From assembly GCA_015680685.1 (NCBI GenBank), contig MNCI01002813.1, forward strand, positions 639,677 through 703,676: a stretch of DNA of 64,000 nucleotides, given 5' to 3'. The position numbers and the translations under genes were made by a program. Shown here piece by piece: positions 34,450-47,422 of this stretch (the first letter of the stretch is position 1; each line of letters opens with the position of its first letter). A model generated the notes under the pieces. That model saw only the letters and a program-made list of their open reading frames with translations, did no database searches and was not told the DNA's origin. Origin of the DNA: Gnetum montanum. Lineage: Eukaryota; Streptophyta; Gnetopsida; Gnetales; Gnetaceae.

Positions 34450-35506
34450 TGATGAGTGGAGAGGTACCCCTACACTCAACCATACGAAACGAGCGTAGCA
34501 TGTGCGATCTGGTCAAACTCCACAGACTAAATGCCTAAACACCACAAGGAACACTTGGGGTTAATCGTTCGTTGTCTTCCCAGACTTGTTGTTGTCATAG
34601 TGTATGGTTAAGTAAGTCCAAGGTATATGATTTTTTGGTATTTTTCATGTTTATCTCCTATGCTATGAGGGTGAAGGGTTGAGAAACTAACTAACTTTAA
34701 CTAAGGACCTAAGTCTAAATTAATTAGCGTCAGCATCCATTCCCACTTACCATACACACCTTGAACTGTGCAACTATGGATACCAAATGCTAATCGTTAT
34801 TGGGATCACCACACGTAATGCATGTGCTCGAAGTGGTCGTACTAAGGCACCTAGTTAGCCTAAGTCTAATAAGCAGTCGATTCCTTGGCTAGCCATACAC
34901 ACCCGTGGGTGCTCGTAGCCAAGTCGTACTTATCCCACATTCTAGCCTAATGTGATGAGTAGCTGATTCCTTGACTAGCCGCACACATTGGACTACCACT
35001 GGGATTACCAAGCGTAGATCTTGGAATATGCTACTGGGTTACCAAGCAGTCACAATGCTCGTAATCAAGTCATACTCCCGTGTTGCGATGTGCAGCCGAT
35101 TCCTTGACTAGCCATACACATCCGCAGATGCTCATAATCAAGTCGTACTTACACATACTAGCAACAAGTAATAAATAACAATAAATAAAACCATGTACTA
35201 CAAGGTTTATCCAATCAAGTTTGTCTTTATTACCGTACACAACTTGTGTTTAGGTTACAAAGTTGCTCGAATAAAGAGCTGTTCACTCTAGGACTCCTAC
35301 TGCAGGCACATGGGAAATTAATCTAACTCTGGAGTGTTCAAAATGCAAAAGCTTCACTACTTCTAGCCAAGATTGGGAAATGAAGGGAGTGCCACCTATT
35401 ATTTATATATTTGATGGCGGACCACAATATCATGTACGTGATATCGCAGGAAACAATGCAATATCGCGTATGCGATATCGCGGGCTGTGCAATTCGTGTC
35501 TCATCA
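34450..35506 (-). repeat. 5' LTR of element B
   Basis: 1057 bp, edges TGATGAGTGG and CTCATCA on the plus strand, paired with 28032-29105. Confidence 0.92.
35400..35506 (-). promoter_or_regulatory. Dyad array and TATA box of the B promoter
   Basis: On the minus strand, reading from the LTR start, cores at 35474, 35460, 35440 and 35426 (GATATC or AATATC, several within a GCGATATCGC dyad) precede a TATA-like ATATATAAAT at 35410-35401. Two of the three spacings are exactly 14 bp. Confidence 0.6.
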
Positions 35507-35511
35507 CTAAC

Positions 35512-38064
35512 CTTGTAGAAAGAACTTAACAGTGATATTAATCAATTAACATTATAATAATACTATAATATGGATAAGAGTTACCTAGATTGGTGTATCC
35601 TTGTCTTTCCAATGTCTATTCCAGTTGATGTATATTGTTGAAGTGTAATAGGATCTCTTAATCACTCCCTAGAAGAATTCTATTGGTTGGTGGGGACTAT
35701 CTTAAACATGATGCACATTTGTGGTTCCTTTGTAAATGTGTAGAAAAAACTTTTTTGTTCATAAAAATTTCTAGAAAAGTATTTTCTATCTTACATGGGT
35801 CATTGTATATGTAAAATGCATCTAATAGTAGTCCATGACTCTTCTTGGCTCATGGCTCCATGATTCATCATCCAACTATAATTGACCATTAATTCTAATT
35901 GATCCTTGGGTAGTGATTTGGTCTAATACCAAATCTAACATCCTATTACTATATGTTTAAGTAAATTTCAAATATAATTTACATTTGACATTATATGTAA
36001 GGAAGATAACATGATAAATGTCAAATATGTGTAACATTTAATATTATGTGTAAATGATCTAAAATGGAAAGTCTATGAGAAAAAGAAAAAAAGTGCTTTA
36101 TTAATGTACCTATGGCATGCTCTAAGTGTTTCTTGAGATTATCTCTCTTCAGCATCTATCTCTTAGAGGCTATTTAGCACTACCATTATGGTTTTGCTTG
36201 TCATTGGCTAGAAAGGATGGCCAATCCTATTCCTATCCTACTTCATTTTGGACCTATTACTTGCCTTTACTAGCCCTACAAATCCATGTTGATATGACTT
36301 CTAATGCTCATGTATAAATACCTTAGGTCAAATCCCCAAAGGTCATGTCAAGAGACATGCTTGTTATTAAAATATGTCCTTTTGGATCTTAATTACAACT
36401 TGCCCTTTTAGGTCTTATTACAATAATTAAAACATTAATTATGAAGAGATACCATTTTTATTATGTAGTGGCATCATTTGAGAATGGGGATGTCATAACT
36501 ACCTTTATGCATAACTATCTAGCTACATAGTACCTATTTTCAAACCTCTTAAGGAAGTACTTATAGTTTCTTTTCCTACCTTATCTTTGAACTAGCTTAC
36601 CCTTTTTTTGTGCCTTCCAGGAAATTTAGTTAGTTGTAAGGGTGAGATAGCTAGAGAAGTTAATTATTATATTTAGATTTTATCCATTTCCTCATAGTTT
36701 ATTTAAGTTATTACTTTCTTGTATTTTTCCAAGTTGTAATATTCAAATAGTTTTTTTAACTATGTAATGCTCCTTGATTGGATATGTAGATTTTATACTT
36801 ATGTATCTTTAGTGTAGGCCTAACATTGTTACACATATTTATTTGAACAATATTGGTATTTATAGTTAGTTTTTTAAAATGTTTTGACTATAGAAGATTC
36901 TAATGTCTAGATGCTATTTAATTATATTTTTCATGTAATTCATTTCATTATTTTTTGGTATATTAGCTATTATAATTATAGGTTAGATATTAGGACATCA
37001 AACGATTATTGCTTAGTGTAATGATTAAGTTTCATATGCAAGGAGATATTTTCATTATATATTTAGTTTTGTACTATTTGCTTACAATATGTTTGTATCC
37101 CTTTGCATCCATTTTAAAGGATTTCTACTACCTTTTATGCTACCATTTTATGACATCCTCCAATTTAACATTGATGAGTCTTATAGTTAATGATAGTTAA
37201 CAGTAAAAATAGTGACAACAACAATTAATAGTGGTCGCAAAAACATGTAACAAGAATGGTAACATTAGTAAACATTGGTAATAGTGGTGATACCAATAAT
37301 AACAATAGTTGACAATGATAATAATAAGTAGAAATAGGTAATAAAAAATGCAAGCATAAACATTGTTATGGTAGAGTCATTTTTGTTTCAAACATTCACA
37401 CTCTAGGGAAAGATAATAAAAATTCTAGTAGAAATAAAACAAGACCAAAATAGAGTGAATTTCATAATGTAATATTTGAATATTAGGAGAATTATAGATA
37501 GATCCATTGATAAATTATAGAAATACACAAATAGAAATATTATATTTGATAAATATGATATTACATCAAATAATTATTATTAAAATATAAATATTCCCTA
37601 ACTAATTATTCTAAAAATTGTAAAAGGAAAGCATTGTAATAGCTATCCCTACACAACGAGGAGCATAGTTAATAAAAAGCCTCACCTAATTAAAATCTCC
37701 TAAAATTAGTTTGAAATACTAAGCAAAGGCAAAGGACAAAGATCAAATCTAGAAAGAATCAAAAATGAAACCAAAAATGGAAAGGACTTATGTAGATTTA
37801 AGTTACTATGTTGTCTTATCTAAGGTTATTATTGTATTTGTTAAGGTCTCCCTTTGTAGATTACTCTTATAGATGTCACTGTTATAAATGAATTACTTTT
37901 ATTAAAAGGATTATCAAGTATTAGAGTTACAAGATTATGCTAGGGTTAAAATAATTGGGTAATTACTTAAAGAAAAACAACTAAAAAATTTATAATTAAT
38001 TCTAAATCTCTAAAATTAAAATAAATCTTATTTCTAAAAGGTTGCATGGGCCAACATTGATCTA
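35512..38064. other. AT-rich intergenic sequence
   Basis: No gene. Around 37200-37340 there is simple AAT/GGT-rich low-complexity sequence. No transposon boundary recognised. Confidence 0.5.
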
Positions 38065-39100
38065 TGATGAAACATCTTGTACATAAGGGCTATGATATCA
38101 TATCCACGATATCATAGTTATGATATCATAGCTCTACATATGTCATTGTAAATACAATATAGTGGACCATTGTCATACGTATAAATACCAACCCACCACT
38201 ACATCAAAATGATAAGTTTTTATTAACACAGTGAAATTCCTGTAGTTTGTTTTTGTAAAGTTAGAATTAGAGTAAATGTTTGTAGTATGATGAATAATAT
38301 TTTTTAAAAATATTTATTTGAGTGGATTGTTACTAGACACAATTCATAAACAATAATAAATATTGAGATTGTTCTTCATCATTACAATATATCACTTAGC
38401 ATAGTTTTACTTATCCATAATGTTTTCTATTATTTAGTTATTTACATTTACTATTCCAATATCTAGTAGTAAAGTGGAATATGTATGGCTAGTTTCAAGT
38501 ATAAATTTTAATTTTTTGGTAACCTAGTAGTGATTCACTCAATAGTAAAGTTACTTGGTAATCCCAGTAATAGTGACATTAGCCGAGTATATGTACAAAA
38601 AGCTTGGAATGAATACTTATCATCATATGATAGAATAGATTTACATTTTCATTATACTTAGACATATAACATAAAATAATTTTCACTATGTTTACACCTA
38701 GCATTATTAAGAGACAATTAATATCAACTTATGATATACCTCATTGAGAGTTAAACCATATGATTTGCACCTCGCTAACTTTAAGTAGGAAGAAACTACC
38801 TAAATTTACGTGAATTCAAATAGAAGAGAGAGATAAAATTATAAATCAATCAAAAAATAATTTTTTAATTAATTATAATTTGATATCAACATATTACATA
38901 TTAAAAAAGGAAGAAAAAATTTCAAAGTTTTATTATATATATTTGTAGAGTTATTATCTACTAGATTAGCATAATGAAATTTTTTATGATTTCACATAAG
39001 TCTAAAAGAGTGGATAATAAATGAAATTATATTCTAAATTTCAACATAATTTATTTTTTCAACTTTTATAAAATTTCATGATGATTCTAGAAAACTATAG
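38065..39100 (+). repeat. Old plus-strand LTR of the A/B/C family
   Basis: The start TGATGAAACATCTTG matches the LTR start of B read from the minus strand (TGATGAGACACGAATTG). GATATC cores follow at 38094, 38108 and 38122, exactly 14 bp apart, then a TATA-like TATAAATACC at 38180-38189. Further along, CTTGGTAATCCCAGTAATAG (38554-38573) matches a conserved LTR segment of B. The far edge is not found, so 39100 is an estimate from LTR length. No internal genes follow, so it may be a solo LTR. Confidence 0.55.
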
Positions 39101-39163
39101 ATCAAAACCTAACTCAAGCATATGTAAATGATATTGATGCTTTAGTAAGTGACATCTAACCTA

Positions 39164-39184
39164 CCCTAAACCCTAAACCCTAAA
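39164..39184 (+). repeat. Short interstitial telomere-like repeat
   Basis: Three perfect copies of the plant telomere unit CCCTAAA. Confidence 0.9.
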
Positions 39185-40239
39185 TCCTATATCAAAGGAA
39201 AAAAATCAAAGTTAAAAAATAAGATATGAAGAAAACCCAGAGATCCATATAAGAATTCTACATAATTTCTAACTTAAATTAGAATTACAAAAAAACTACC
39301 TTCTCATACCTTAAAAAAACCATTGCCCATATTTCCCTTAAACACACAAAATTTTAAAAATCAATTTGCAAAATTCATCACATGTAGTTTTCAAAAAACT
39401 TGAAATACAAAAATGGAAAAGAAACCAAGATTACTCATCTCTAAACTACACAAACAAATATAAACAATAAGAATGAACATAGTAAAGATCTAATTGAAAG
39501 CACACTTGATCCAAAATCTACTAGCACCTCCATAAGCTTCAATCTTCAATAGTACCTCTTCATCCTATTCATAAAAACATCAAGGTGTATCAAAGATCCA
39601 TCAAAGTTTTAATAGAATATTACCAAAAATTATGGAAAATAAAAAATCAACCAGCTACCTAAAAAAATGGTTTTAACTAAAAGAATACTTCCATTAATTT
39701 CTCTCATCACATATGTAACTTCCTCTACTTTCACGTAACATCCACAAACATCAAAATTAATTAATTAAGCATATGCTAATAAACCACTATTCCAATATTT
39801 TCTAATAAATCTCATAAAATAAAATTAATATAACTAAACTAAATATGAATAAATTAGCTAGCAATATAAGATGTTAAACAAGATCATAAAAATATTTAAT
39901 GAGGAATATCAAGTAAACCATAAATCATCAACCATGTTATGCTCCCAATAAAATCTCTCATGAAATACTATTGAATGAAAAAAATACATACATACATACC
40001 AAAAAAACTTAGATACATAAATATATGAAAAATATATATCATAACATTAATTCATATAGTTATTGCAAAGCTCATGAACACAAAATATGAAATGAACAAC
40101 CATAAAATATATCAAACTACTAATATTAATAGCACACTTGGAAACCAATCAAAAAAATATCAATGACTCAACATACATGCCAAGGATCCAAAATATATGA
40201 GGTGCTATATCCTTTTCCCTTAAGAATCTTCCTCTCAAA
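39185..40239. other. AT-rich sequence, possibly 3' end or LTR of element F
   Basis: No gene. The position downstream of the minus-strand integrase suggests 3' noncoding or LTR sequence of F, but no partner LTR was found. Confidence 0.35.
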
Positions 40240-41770
40240 ATATTTCATGATTGAAAGAATGTAAATAAAACTCAATACCCCAAGTAGCCTTTGGAAAATC
40301 ATTACAGCTCCACAATACTTTCATCATGGACACTATCCTACTATGTAACTAATGTTCCATCTAGTTCACCATTATAATAAATTACTTCATGTATGATGCA
40401 TTAACTTGAAGATATACCTTGGTCAAATAAACAACATGAAAGTTATCAGAAACATACTTTTACAACATGGAGACATGGAACACATCATGCATGCTCAAAA
40501 GATGTGAAGGCCAGTCAATACTATATACAACCTCTTCTATATTTTTAAAAAACATTTAAAAACTTGTATAACAAGGTGAAACCTAACCTTTTCAATCAAA
40601 ATGCACCAAATCCTATAGTGGGGAGACATGAACAATCACTTTGTCATTAACTACAAACTTGAGAAATCTCCTTCTACAGTTTACATAGCTCACTTGGCAA
40701 TCCCAAGCAACTTTAATTTACTTAGAAATCTCCCTAATATACTTTTTCATCTTTATCACAACATCTAAACTAATTCACTATCTATCCTTAATTACATTGT
40801 AACACAAAGGGATCTTGTAAGACCTATCATACAAGACATCATACAATGCTACCTTCAGGCTTCTTTGATAGCTATTAACTTTGTTAGTGATAAAAAAATA
40901 TTCCAACTATTTGCAAATTGCAAAGCACTAGACCAAAGTGTATCCTCCAACACCAAGTTGACTCTCTCAACCTAGCCATTAGTTGGAGGATGATAAGCTA
41001 AACTTATATTTTGCCAAGTACACAAGTTATCCATGAACCTAGGACAAAATCAAGAAGTGAATTTGGCATTATGATCTAAGATAATTTTGGTAGGAATGCT
41101 ATGCAATTGTACAATCTCAAAAATGAACAACTATAAAACTTCATCCACATCAGTTGAAGTCCTCGTAGCTAGGAAATGGACTAACTTGGTTGAAAAGTCC
41201 ATTATAAGGATAACATCCTTTCTATTCCTAGTATGAGGTGAACTTGAAATGAAATCCATATTTATCACCTCCTACTTCTACTATGGAATAGTGTGAGGGT
41301 GCAAGTAGCCACCTAGTTATTGATGTTTAAGTTTAACTTGTTAATAGATTAAAATTTTAGTCATAAATTCCCCAACCTACTTCTTCATGTCTAGTTACCA
41401 ATACAACCCCTTTATCATCTAATATATCTAGTAATTACCCATATGCATCTAAATACTATTGAGATGAGATACCTTCAATAGAAATTATCATAAGGAATTA
41501 GGCACACATATGTGATTCTTATGATGAAGCAACCCAAGTACATTAACTATCACAGAATAATAACTAGATTTCCAAAGCTACCCACACCAAGGATTACACT
41601 AATGCTCTACATAAATCTTACTAATCACATCATACCAAATCACCAAACTATGGATCTTACTGGCCACATGGCTTAAGGACTCTGCAACAACATTCCTTTT
41701 ACTTGTCCAATACTAGATGGTATAATCATATTACCATTCCCATAAAAGCTTGATTTCCTAAATCACTTAC
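40240..41770 (-). pseudogene. Element F: RNase H end and integrase of a chromovirus-like gypsy element
   Basis: On the minus strand the end of RNase H comes first (SKRNVVAESLSH, about 41671-41700), then the integrase core with all three acidic positions readable: MDFSTK (about 41183-41201), LDHNAKF (about 41059-41079) and VERVN (40956-40970). The C-terminal HDVFHVSML motif lies at about 40460-40490. Past it, a FPKATWGIE segment (about 40268-40295) resembles the end of a chromodomain (EATWE). Many stops and shifts make it dead. At about 41770 the sequence ends against the LINE region; the upstream pol is not seen elsewhere in the window. Confidence 0.7.
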
Positions 41771-42488
41771 TAGAAAAATGGTTTTGAGGATTTTTCTCTA
41801 TATTTGTATCCTTTTCTTTTCTTTTCTTTTCTTTTTCATTGGGTTTGAAAGTCTTTCTATTTGTAGAAGGATTAGAAGTAACATTAGGAAGTCTAGATGT
41901 AGTGAGATTTTTTTGACCTTAAGTTATATTAGAATCCATAATTGCTATATTCCTCATTTGAAGATGAATCTTCTTCTAAACTTGATAGAAGAAGAGTCAT
42001 TTCTCTCTGCCCACTTTTCTTTGGGACAAAATTTAAATAAGAGGCACCTATGACTTTGGTTGCGGCATCGCTAAGGCATTGCCATGTGATTAGCCATCTG
42101 TGGCCATGTGTTTGAGCATAGAATATGCTGCCTGCTTGTGCTTTTTCTTAGCCTCTTTTCATTTCACATTTGGCAACATTTTTAATTTGGATGGAATAAG
42201 CTACAGTGGAGTTTTGTCATGATGTAGCTATGTGAAAAGATGTATTCTATTTGAGAATGCGTGGGATTTTTAGGGTTGCATGCTCCAAGCATATCACCCA
42301 TATATGGATTTTCTGATTGTTCTACACTGCATTTGCTCTACTCTGCTTAGTATTTTGGAAAATTTACATCCAAAAATATGATCTAGAGAGTTCGTTTACA
42401 TATTTGAATCAATTTGGGGTGGTGGTTGGGCATCTCTGTGTTACCACTGTAAACAGGCTATGCCTATTTTGTGGGTAGGCGAGTTGCA
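41771..42488 (+). other. Junction of element F and LINE, including likely LINE 5' UTR
   Basis: No recognised gene. A short TTTTC microsatellite sits at about 41812-41838. The LINE 5' end cannot be fixed: no target duplication was found. Confidence 0.4.
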
Positions 42489-43325
42489 ATGGTAGATTCA
42501 TCAAGTTCTACTCTCCCTTAGGGAAGTTCCTCTACCTCACCTCAAATTGATTTCCTTTTACCTGATGATATTTTTGAAGCAATTTCCAATGATTTCGAAA
42601 CTCATTTTATTTTTTTTCCAATTGTGGGATTTTTACCAAGGTCCCCAAGTATAAACACTCAAGTACAAAGCCTCCTTCTATCCCAGGGAATTTAGGTTTC
42701 TCATGCATGATACTATGGTAAAAATTTCATTTTTGTGGAACTATCCAATGCCTCTCAGGTTAAGAAGGCTCTCTCTCTAAAAATTTTTCCAACACAGAAT
42801 GTAACCCTAATAGCATGTGCCTAGATATTTGACTTTAATGTCAACAACCAAACTTTTAATATGATTTCCTATTACATGGAATTACCCAATCTTCCACTTA
42901 TCTTTTCATCTATTGAGAGGGACATTGTGAGCACTTGGGTCCTATTATTTACGATCATTGTATGACTATTATCTATTACGATGATTATTCTGCACTTATC
43001 TTCCACTCAAATTTTCCATTATTATATTGAATTGGATATAGCTCTTCAGAAGACCTCATTAACCCTCGCTGCTATTGGAAAACTCTTCACCCAAAAAGTG
43101 AAGTATTTTTACCTTCCAAATTCATGTAGCTATTATCATAGGGCCAAGCATCATATTTCAGCGTGTCCAATCCTAGCTAGGAAGAAACCACCTGTAGCAT
43201 CTCAGAACAGTTGTCCCTTAGTCATACCATTACACCCATCCTTAGTATCCTTTAAATTTGGATCTCCTTCCACAATAGCTCCACAATCCTCCTCTTAGTC
43301 TAGCCCCTCCAAGCTATAGAAACAA
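42489..43325 (+). pseudogene. LINE ORF1 (DUF4283 and zinc knuckle), degenerate
   Basis: The ATG at 42489 opens MVDSSSSTLP. The frame, broken by several stops, then shows a DUF4283-like region (FIFVELSNASQVKKAL at about 42725-42780, followed by LIACA-stop-IFDFNVNNQ). A degenerate CCHC knuckle is coded near 43125-43175: C-X2-Y-X4-H-X4-C, with the second Cys turned Tyr. This protein binds LINE RNA. The order DUF4283 then knuckle is standard for plant L1 ORF1. Confidence 0.72.
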
Positions 43326-43597
43326 TAATTAGGTACTCACACCTCCACCCATGTCATCCCCTCAAAGGTAGTCAAGGACTCTATTTTGGTGGATGAGTTC
43401 ATGGTGAGTAGTGGAAGGAAACGAGTTAAAGCTTCTTTTAGTTCTACTCCTCCCTCCATCTCCTCTTCACTGAATACTTCCATGGCCCCTATCTCCATCA
43501 AAAACTTCTTTGCCCTCCTATCAGGAACAATGGAAGTTGATAATTTGACTTCCAAACCTTCCATTGACCTCTCATCCAAACTACCTCTTGTTTTTCA

Positions 43598-46500
43598 ATG
43601 AACCTCCTTTCATGGAATGCTCAAGGCCTTATTGGTAGCCTTTGACAAAAATGAGTAGGAAACATTTTTTCTAGTATTAATATAGCCTTTGATTTCATTC
43701 TCCTTCAAGAAATTAAGGCTTTAGCTGATCTTTTATCCTTTTGTACCCATTGGTTTCTTTCTCACTCCTCAATACTAGCAACGTCCCATGCCAATGGGAA
43801 AGGAGGCATGGCCATTTTCCTCTCACCCTACTAGAAAACTAAAATCCTTCAAAATGGTTCTAATTCTAGGCATAGATTTTCTTTATCCACCTTCTCCTCC
43901 TTGCATGGCCATTTTGGCATTTTCTCGATATATGTCCCAAACGACTCCACAAAACGGGCTCTCCTTTGGCAAGAACTTGCAAATTCTCTTCCCCCAGTGC
44001 CTTGGATATTCGGAGGAGATTTTAATATCTTTGAATTCCCTCATGATAAGCTTGGAGGGGTTTTTTTTCAACTACCCAATCTCGAGTATTAGACCTAGTC
44101 TACCTTTAAGAAAAGGTTTTACCTTCTAATGGGGTAGACACCTCCACAAGCATTTCCCTCCATAGATTTAGTTGGAGCAATCTTTGTCTTGGGTAGGCTC
44201 ACATCTATAGTAGGTTAGATAGGTGCTATTTCTCCACCCTTTCCTTTTGGCAAGCCATCTCCACTACTATGGTTCATCACCATGCCACCTTATCAGATCA
44301 TCTTCCTATCTCCATATCTATCAAGATTCATGATAGCCCTCACTGAAAAAAATTCCATCTTTTCTAACTAAACAACAATTTTTTCTCTTTCCCTACTACC
44401 TAACTTCTTCTATCCAACCTTTGGAATGTTGAACCTGGGCCTCTAAATCATGTGGGTTGGATTAACTGGTGGCATCATGCTTCATATCGAGTGCAAAACT
44501 TTTCTTGTTGGTATGGTAAGGTAGTAGCTACTCGGCCCAGAAAAGAATAAAAAAAATCACCTCACTATTGAACATCTTACTAATAGACTAGATTAAGATC
44601 CCTTCAACACTCTAGTTCATAAGGAGCTAGCTAGAGCACAATTATCCTTTCAACATTGGGATGTATACCAAGCACAAAGTGCCTTAACTAAAAGTCAGCT
44701 CACTTGGTTAAATATTCAAGATGAACACTGTAAGGAATTTTTCAAGTACTTCAACAATGCTTCCACTTCACATTCTATTGAGAAAATTTCTAGTGATTGT
44801 AACACCATTACAGACCATAACAGTATCCTATCTTTTCTCAAGAACCATTATGAAACCCTTTTTTTAGCGACCCTAATGGACATTTCATCATTCAAGTCTG
44901 CCACCCCAAATTATCCTCACCTTATCAACTCCACTATGCTACAAAGTCTTGATGTAGATATCACTCTGGTAGAGCTACAAGTGGCCTGTCCCATGTTAAG
45001 TCAAGGAAAGGCTCCTAGTTATGATGGTTTCCCGATGGAATTTTTTCAAAATCATTGGGATTTGGTGGAAAATGATCTTCTACAAGTCATTAATGAGGGT
45101 ATCTTCATTGGTTTCCTTAGGCCCAATCTAAATCAAGGGGTAATTCGTCCCCTCCCCAAGTTTCGGGATCTTACCAATATCTCTAATTGGTGTCCCATTA
45201 CTCTTCTCAATGTAGTATATAAAATTTGGGCTAAGTGCCTAGCCATACGGCTGAAAAAAATTCTTGGCTAGATCATATTGCCCCAAAAAACAAGATTTAT
45301 TCCTGGTAGATATATTTTAGACAATGTGTTTGTTGTGTGGGAAGGTCTCAAGTAGGCCAAGGATGATGGTCAAGATATTCTCCTAGTGAAACTTGATTAC
45401 ATTAAAGTGTATGACAACATAAAGTGGGATTTTATATTGCAGACCATGAACAAACTTGGTTTTGGACCTACGTTCCTACATATGGCAAAATTCTTATTCT
45501 CAGATTCTATTGCAAGTGTAGCCACTACCTTTGGAATTACCTCTCTCTTTCTAATACATAGGTCAGTGGGGCAAGGTTTTCCTCTTACCCCCTACCTCTT
45601 TATCATTGTCATAGACTTTCTTTGTCATTAGATTAACCTGGACATTCAAACTAAAATTCTCACTAGGGTTCACCTTTCTTCCTCTCAATAACAGCTTCTC
45701 AATATGCACTTTGTTGATGACACTTTTTTCCTAGTTCAAAAAACAGCTGCCAATTTGCATCACCTCTTATCAAGGGTGGAGAAATATTGTAGACTCTCAA
45801 GTTCCAATATAAATTGGAATAAATCCTCTATTTATAGATTTATAGGAAATTACAACCATGTGACCAACTATATTTGGAAGAATCTTTAGGATCAAGATAT
45901 TGTTAAGATTCTGGGAATCCCTTTTCATTTTAGAGGTTCAACCTCCATTCTCTAGGAGTAGGTTATTTATCAGATCTAAAAGAAACTTGAAAAATGGAAG
46001 ACTAAACCCTTCACACTTGCAGGTAAATACCTTGTATGTAAATCCATATGTGCATCAACCCATATGTACCACTCTTTGTGTTGGGCCCCCTCCCAAGCTA
46101 CCTACCAAAATCTTGAATGGTTATTTCATGACTTTATGTGGTCCACCAAAGATTCTCAGAAAGGATTTCATCGAGTCACTTCGAATATTGTTACTCTCTG
46201 ATGCCTTAGGTCTTTTGAATTCTTATAAGTAGGGAATTACCCTAGTTACTAAGTGGTTGGTACAACATTTAGATGCCTCAGATATAATTGGGACCCTCCT
46301 CCAATTAAGGCTTCATCAAGAATTTCCTAAAAACAAGCCCTTCTGGAAAGACATCCATTTTGTCCATTAGATGTTTTTCCCCCTCACTGTCATTATTTTT
46401 ATATCTCATGTTTTTAAAAGCATCTAGAAGGCTTGGAAAATTATACATTGTTACTAGACTGGACTAACATAAAAATCAACTCTACTATCCTCTCTAGATT

Positions 46501-47340
46501 TTTTCTATGGTGGTTACATCTATTGCCCACTCTCCTTGCCATGAAAAAGGATAAGGTAGCTACCTTGTGGTATCAGAAGGGTGTCATATCCTTGAATTAT
46601 CTTAGGCTGGCTAGTTGTTGGATTTTTTGGGTCAAGTTTAACAATTTGTATAGGGAGTCGACAGTAATGAACCATTACCTAGTCTAGATTTACTCCTTTC
46701 TCCAAGGTCATTGGAAACTTGATGTTATAATGAAAATCTCTTTTCATGGCCTTTAATGGATTAATGGAGTTAAACTCTTACCCTATTGGCCATCTATCCC
46801 CTTACATCTTATGCATGACCCATCTGAGGTCATTCAACACTACAATAAGTATTAGCACAAACAAGAGTTAGTAACATTTTGGATCCCTCTCTTCCAACAC
46901 ATTTGGAAACTTCCAACCCTTCCCAAAATTAAGCAATTCCTCTAGTGTCTCCTCCACCATGGTCTACCTATTGGTAAATGTTTCGAATATCTAGGGATTC
47001 CCAATTCCAATTTCTCTCTCTATGGTGGAGAAGATAACTTTGTCCATGTGTTTTGGCATTGTCCCTTTGCTCAGCATGTGTGGGAGTTGGCTTCCATAGT
47101 TTTTCCATCATACAATCTATCTCAAGAGGATGTCATATTCGGCTTTTTGAAAATTACTTCTGCTAATCTCAAGTTTTTGTGAAAATTTATTACGCTTATT
47201 ATTTTATATTATATTTGGAAGTGAAGATGTAATGTTATATTTCAAAGGATTGACTATTCTAATAAATGTTTGCTCACCAGGTTGGAGAATTTATAGATCT
47301 TTTGCCTCATTCATTTCCAACTCACATCTCAAGCATCTAG
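43598..47340 (+). pseudogene. LINE ORF2 (endonuclease, reverse transcriptase, zf-RVT), degenerate
   Basis: The ATG at 43598 starts MNLLSWNAQGL, the usual opening of a plant L1 endonuclease. Further motifs are FILLQEIKAL (Glu, about 43700), YVPNDS and FGGDFNIFE (about 44010-44030). RT is read at 44876-45900: SQGKAPSYDGFP, NISNWCPITLLNVVYK, then the catalytic FVDD (about 45709) and a preceding GFPLTPYLF. The C-terminal zf-RVT domain lies at about 46890-47110: WKLPTLPKIKQFLW and the HVFWHCP motif. Stops and shifts are frequent. It would nick DNA and prime reverse transcription at the target. Confidence 0.85.
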
Positions 47341-47422
47341 GTTCAATCTAGATAGTCATCAATTGGTTCATCTCTTGCAGCCATGGGAAAGACTTGAGTG
47401 TTCCAGTAACACTCATTAGTAG

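Larger units (their letters stand above)
28032..35506 (-). mobile_element. Element B: gag-protease-only member of the A family (TR-GAG-like)
   Basis: It is 7475 bp with two LTRs, TGATGAG...CATCA at the edges, and a perfect 5-bp duplication CTAAC at 28027-28031 and 35507-35511. On the minus strand gag and protease lie in one reading frame from 34304 to 31056, broken only by stops. After the protease the sequence passes directly into the 3' noncoding region: RT, RNase H and integrase are absent. It must have moved with enzymes supplied by another element, such as a relative of A. Confidence 0.92.

Noticed and set aside
41778-42053. Phe-rich ORF before the LINE as LINE ORF0 or a host gene
   Set aside because: Its N-terminus is made by a TTTTC microsatellite and no domain is visible.
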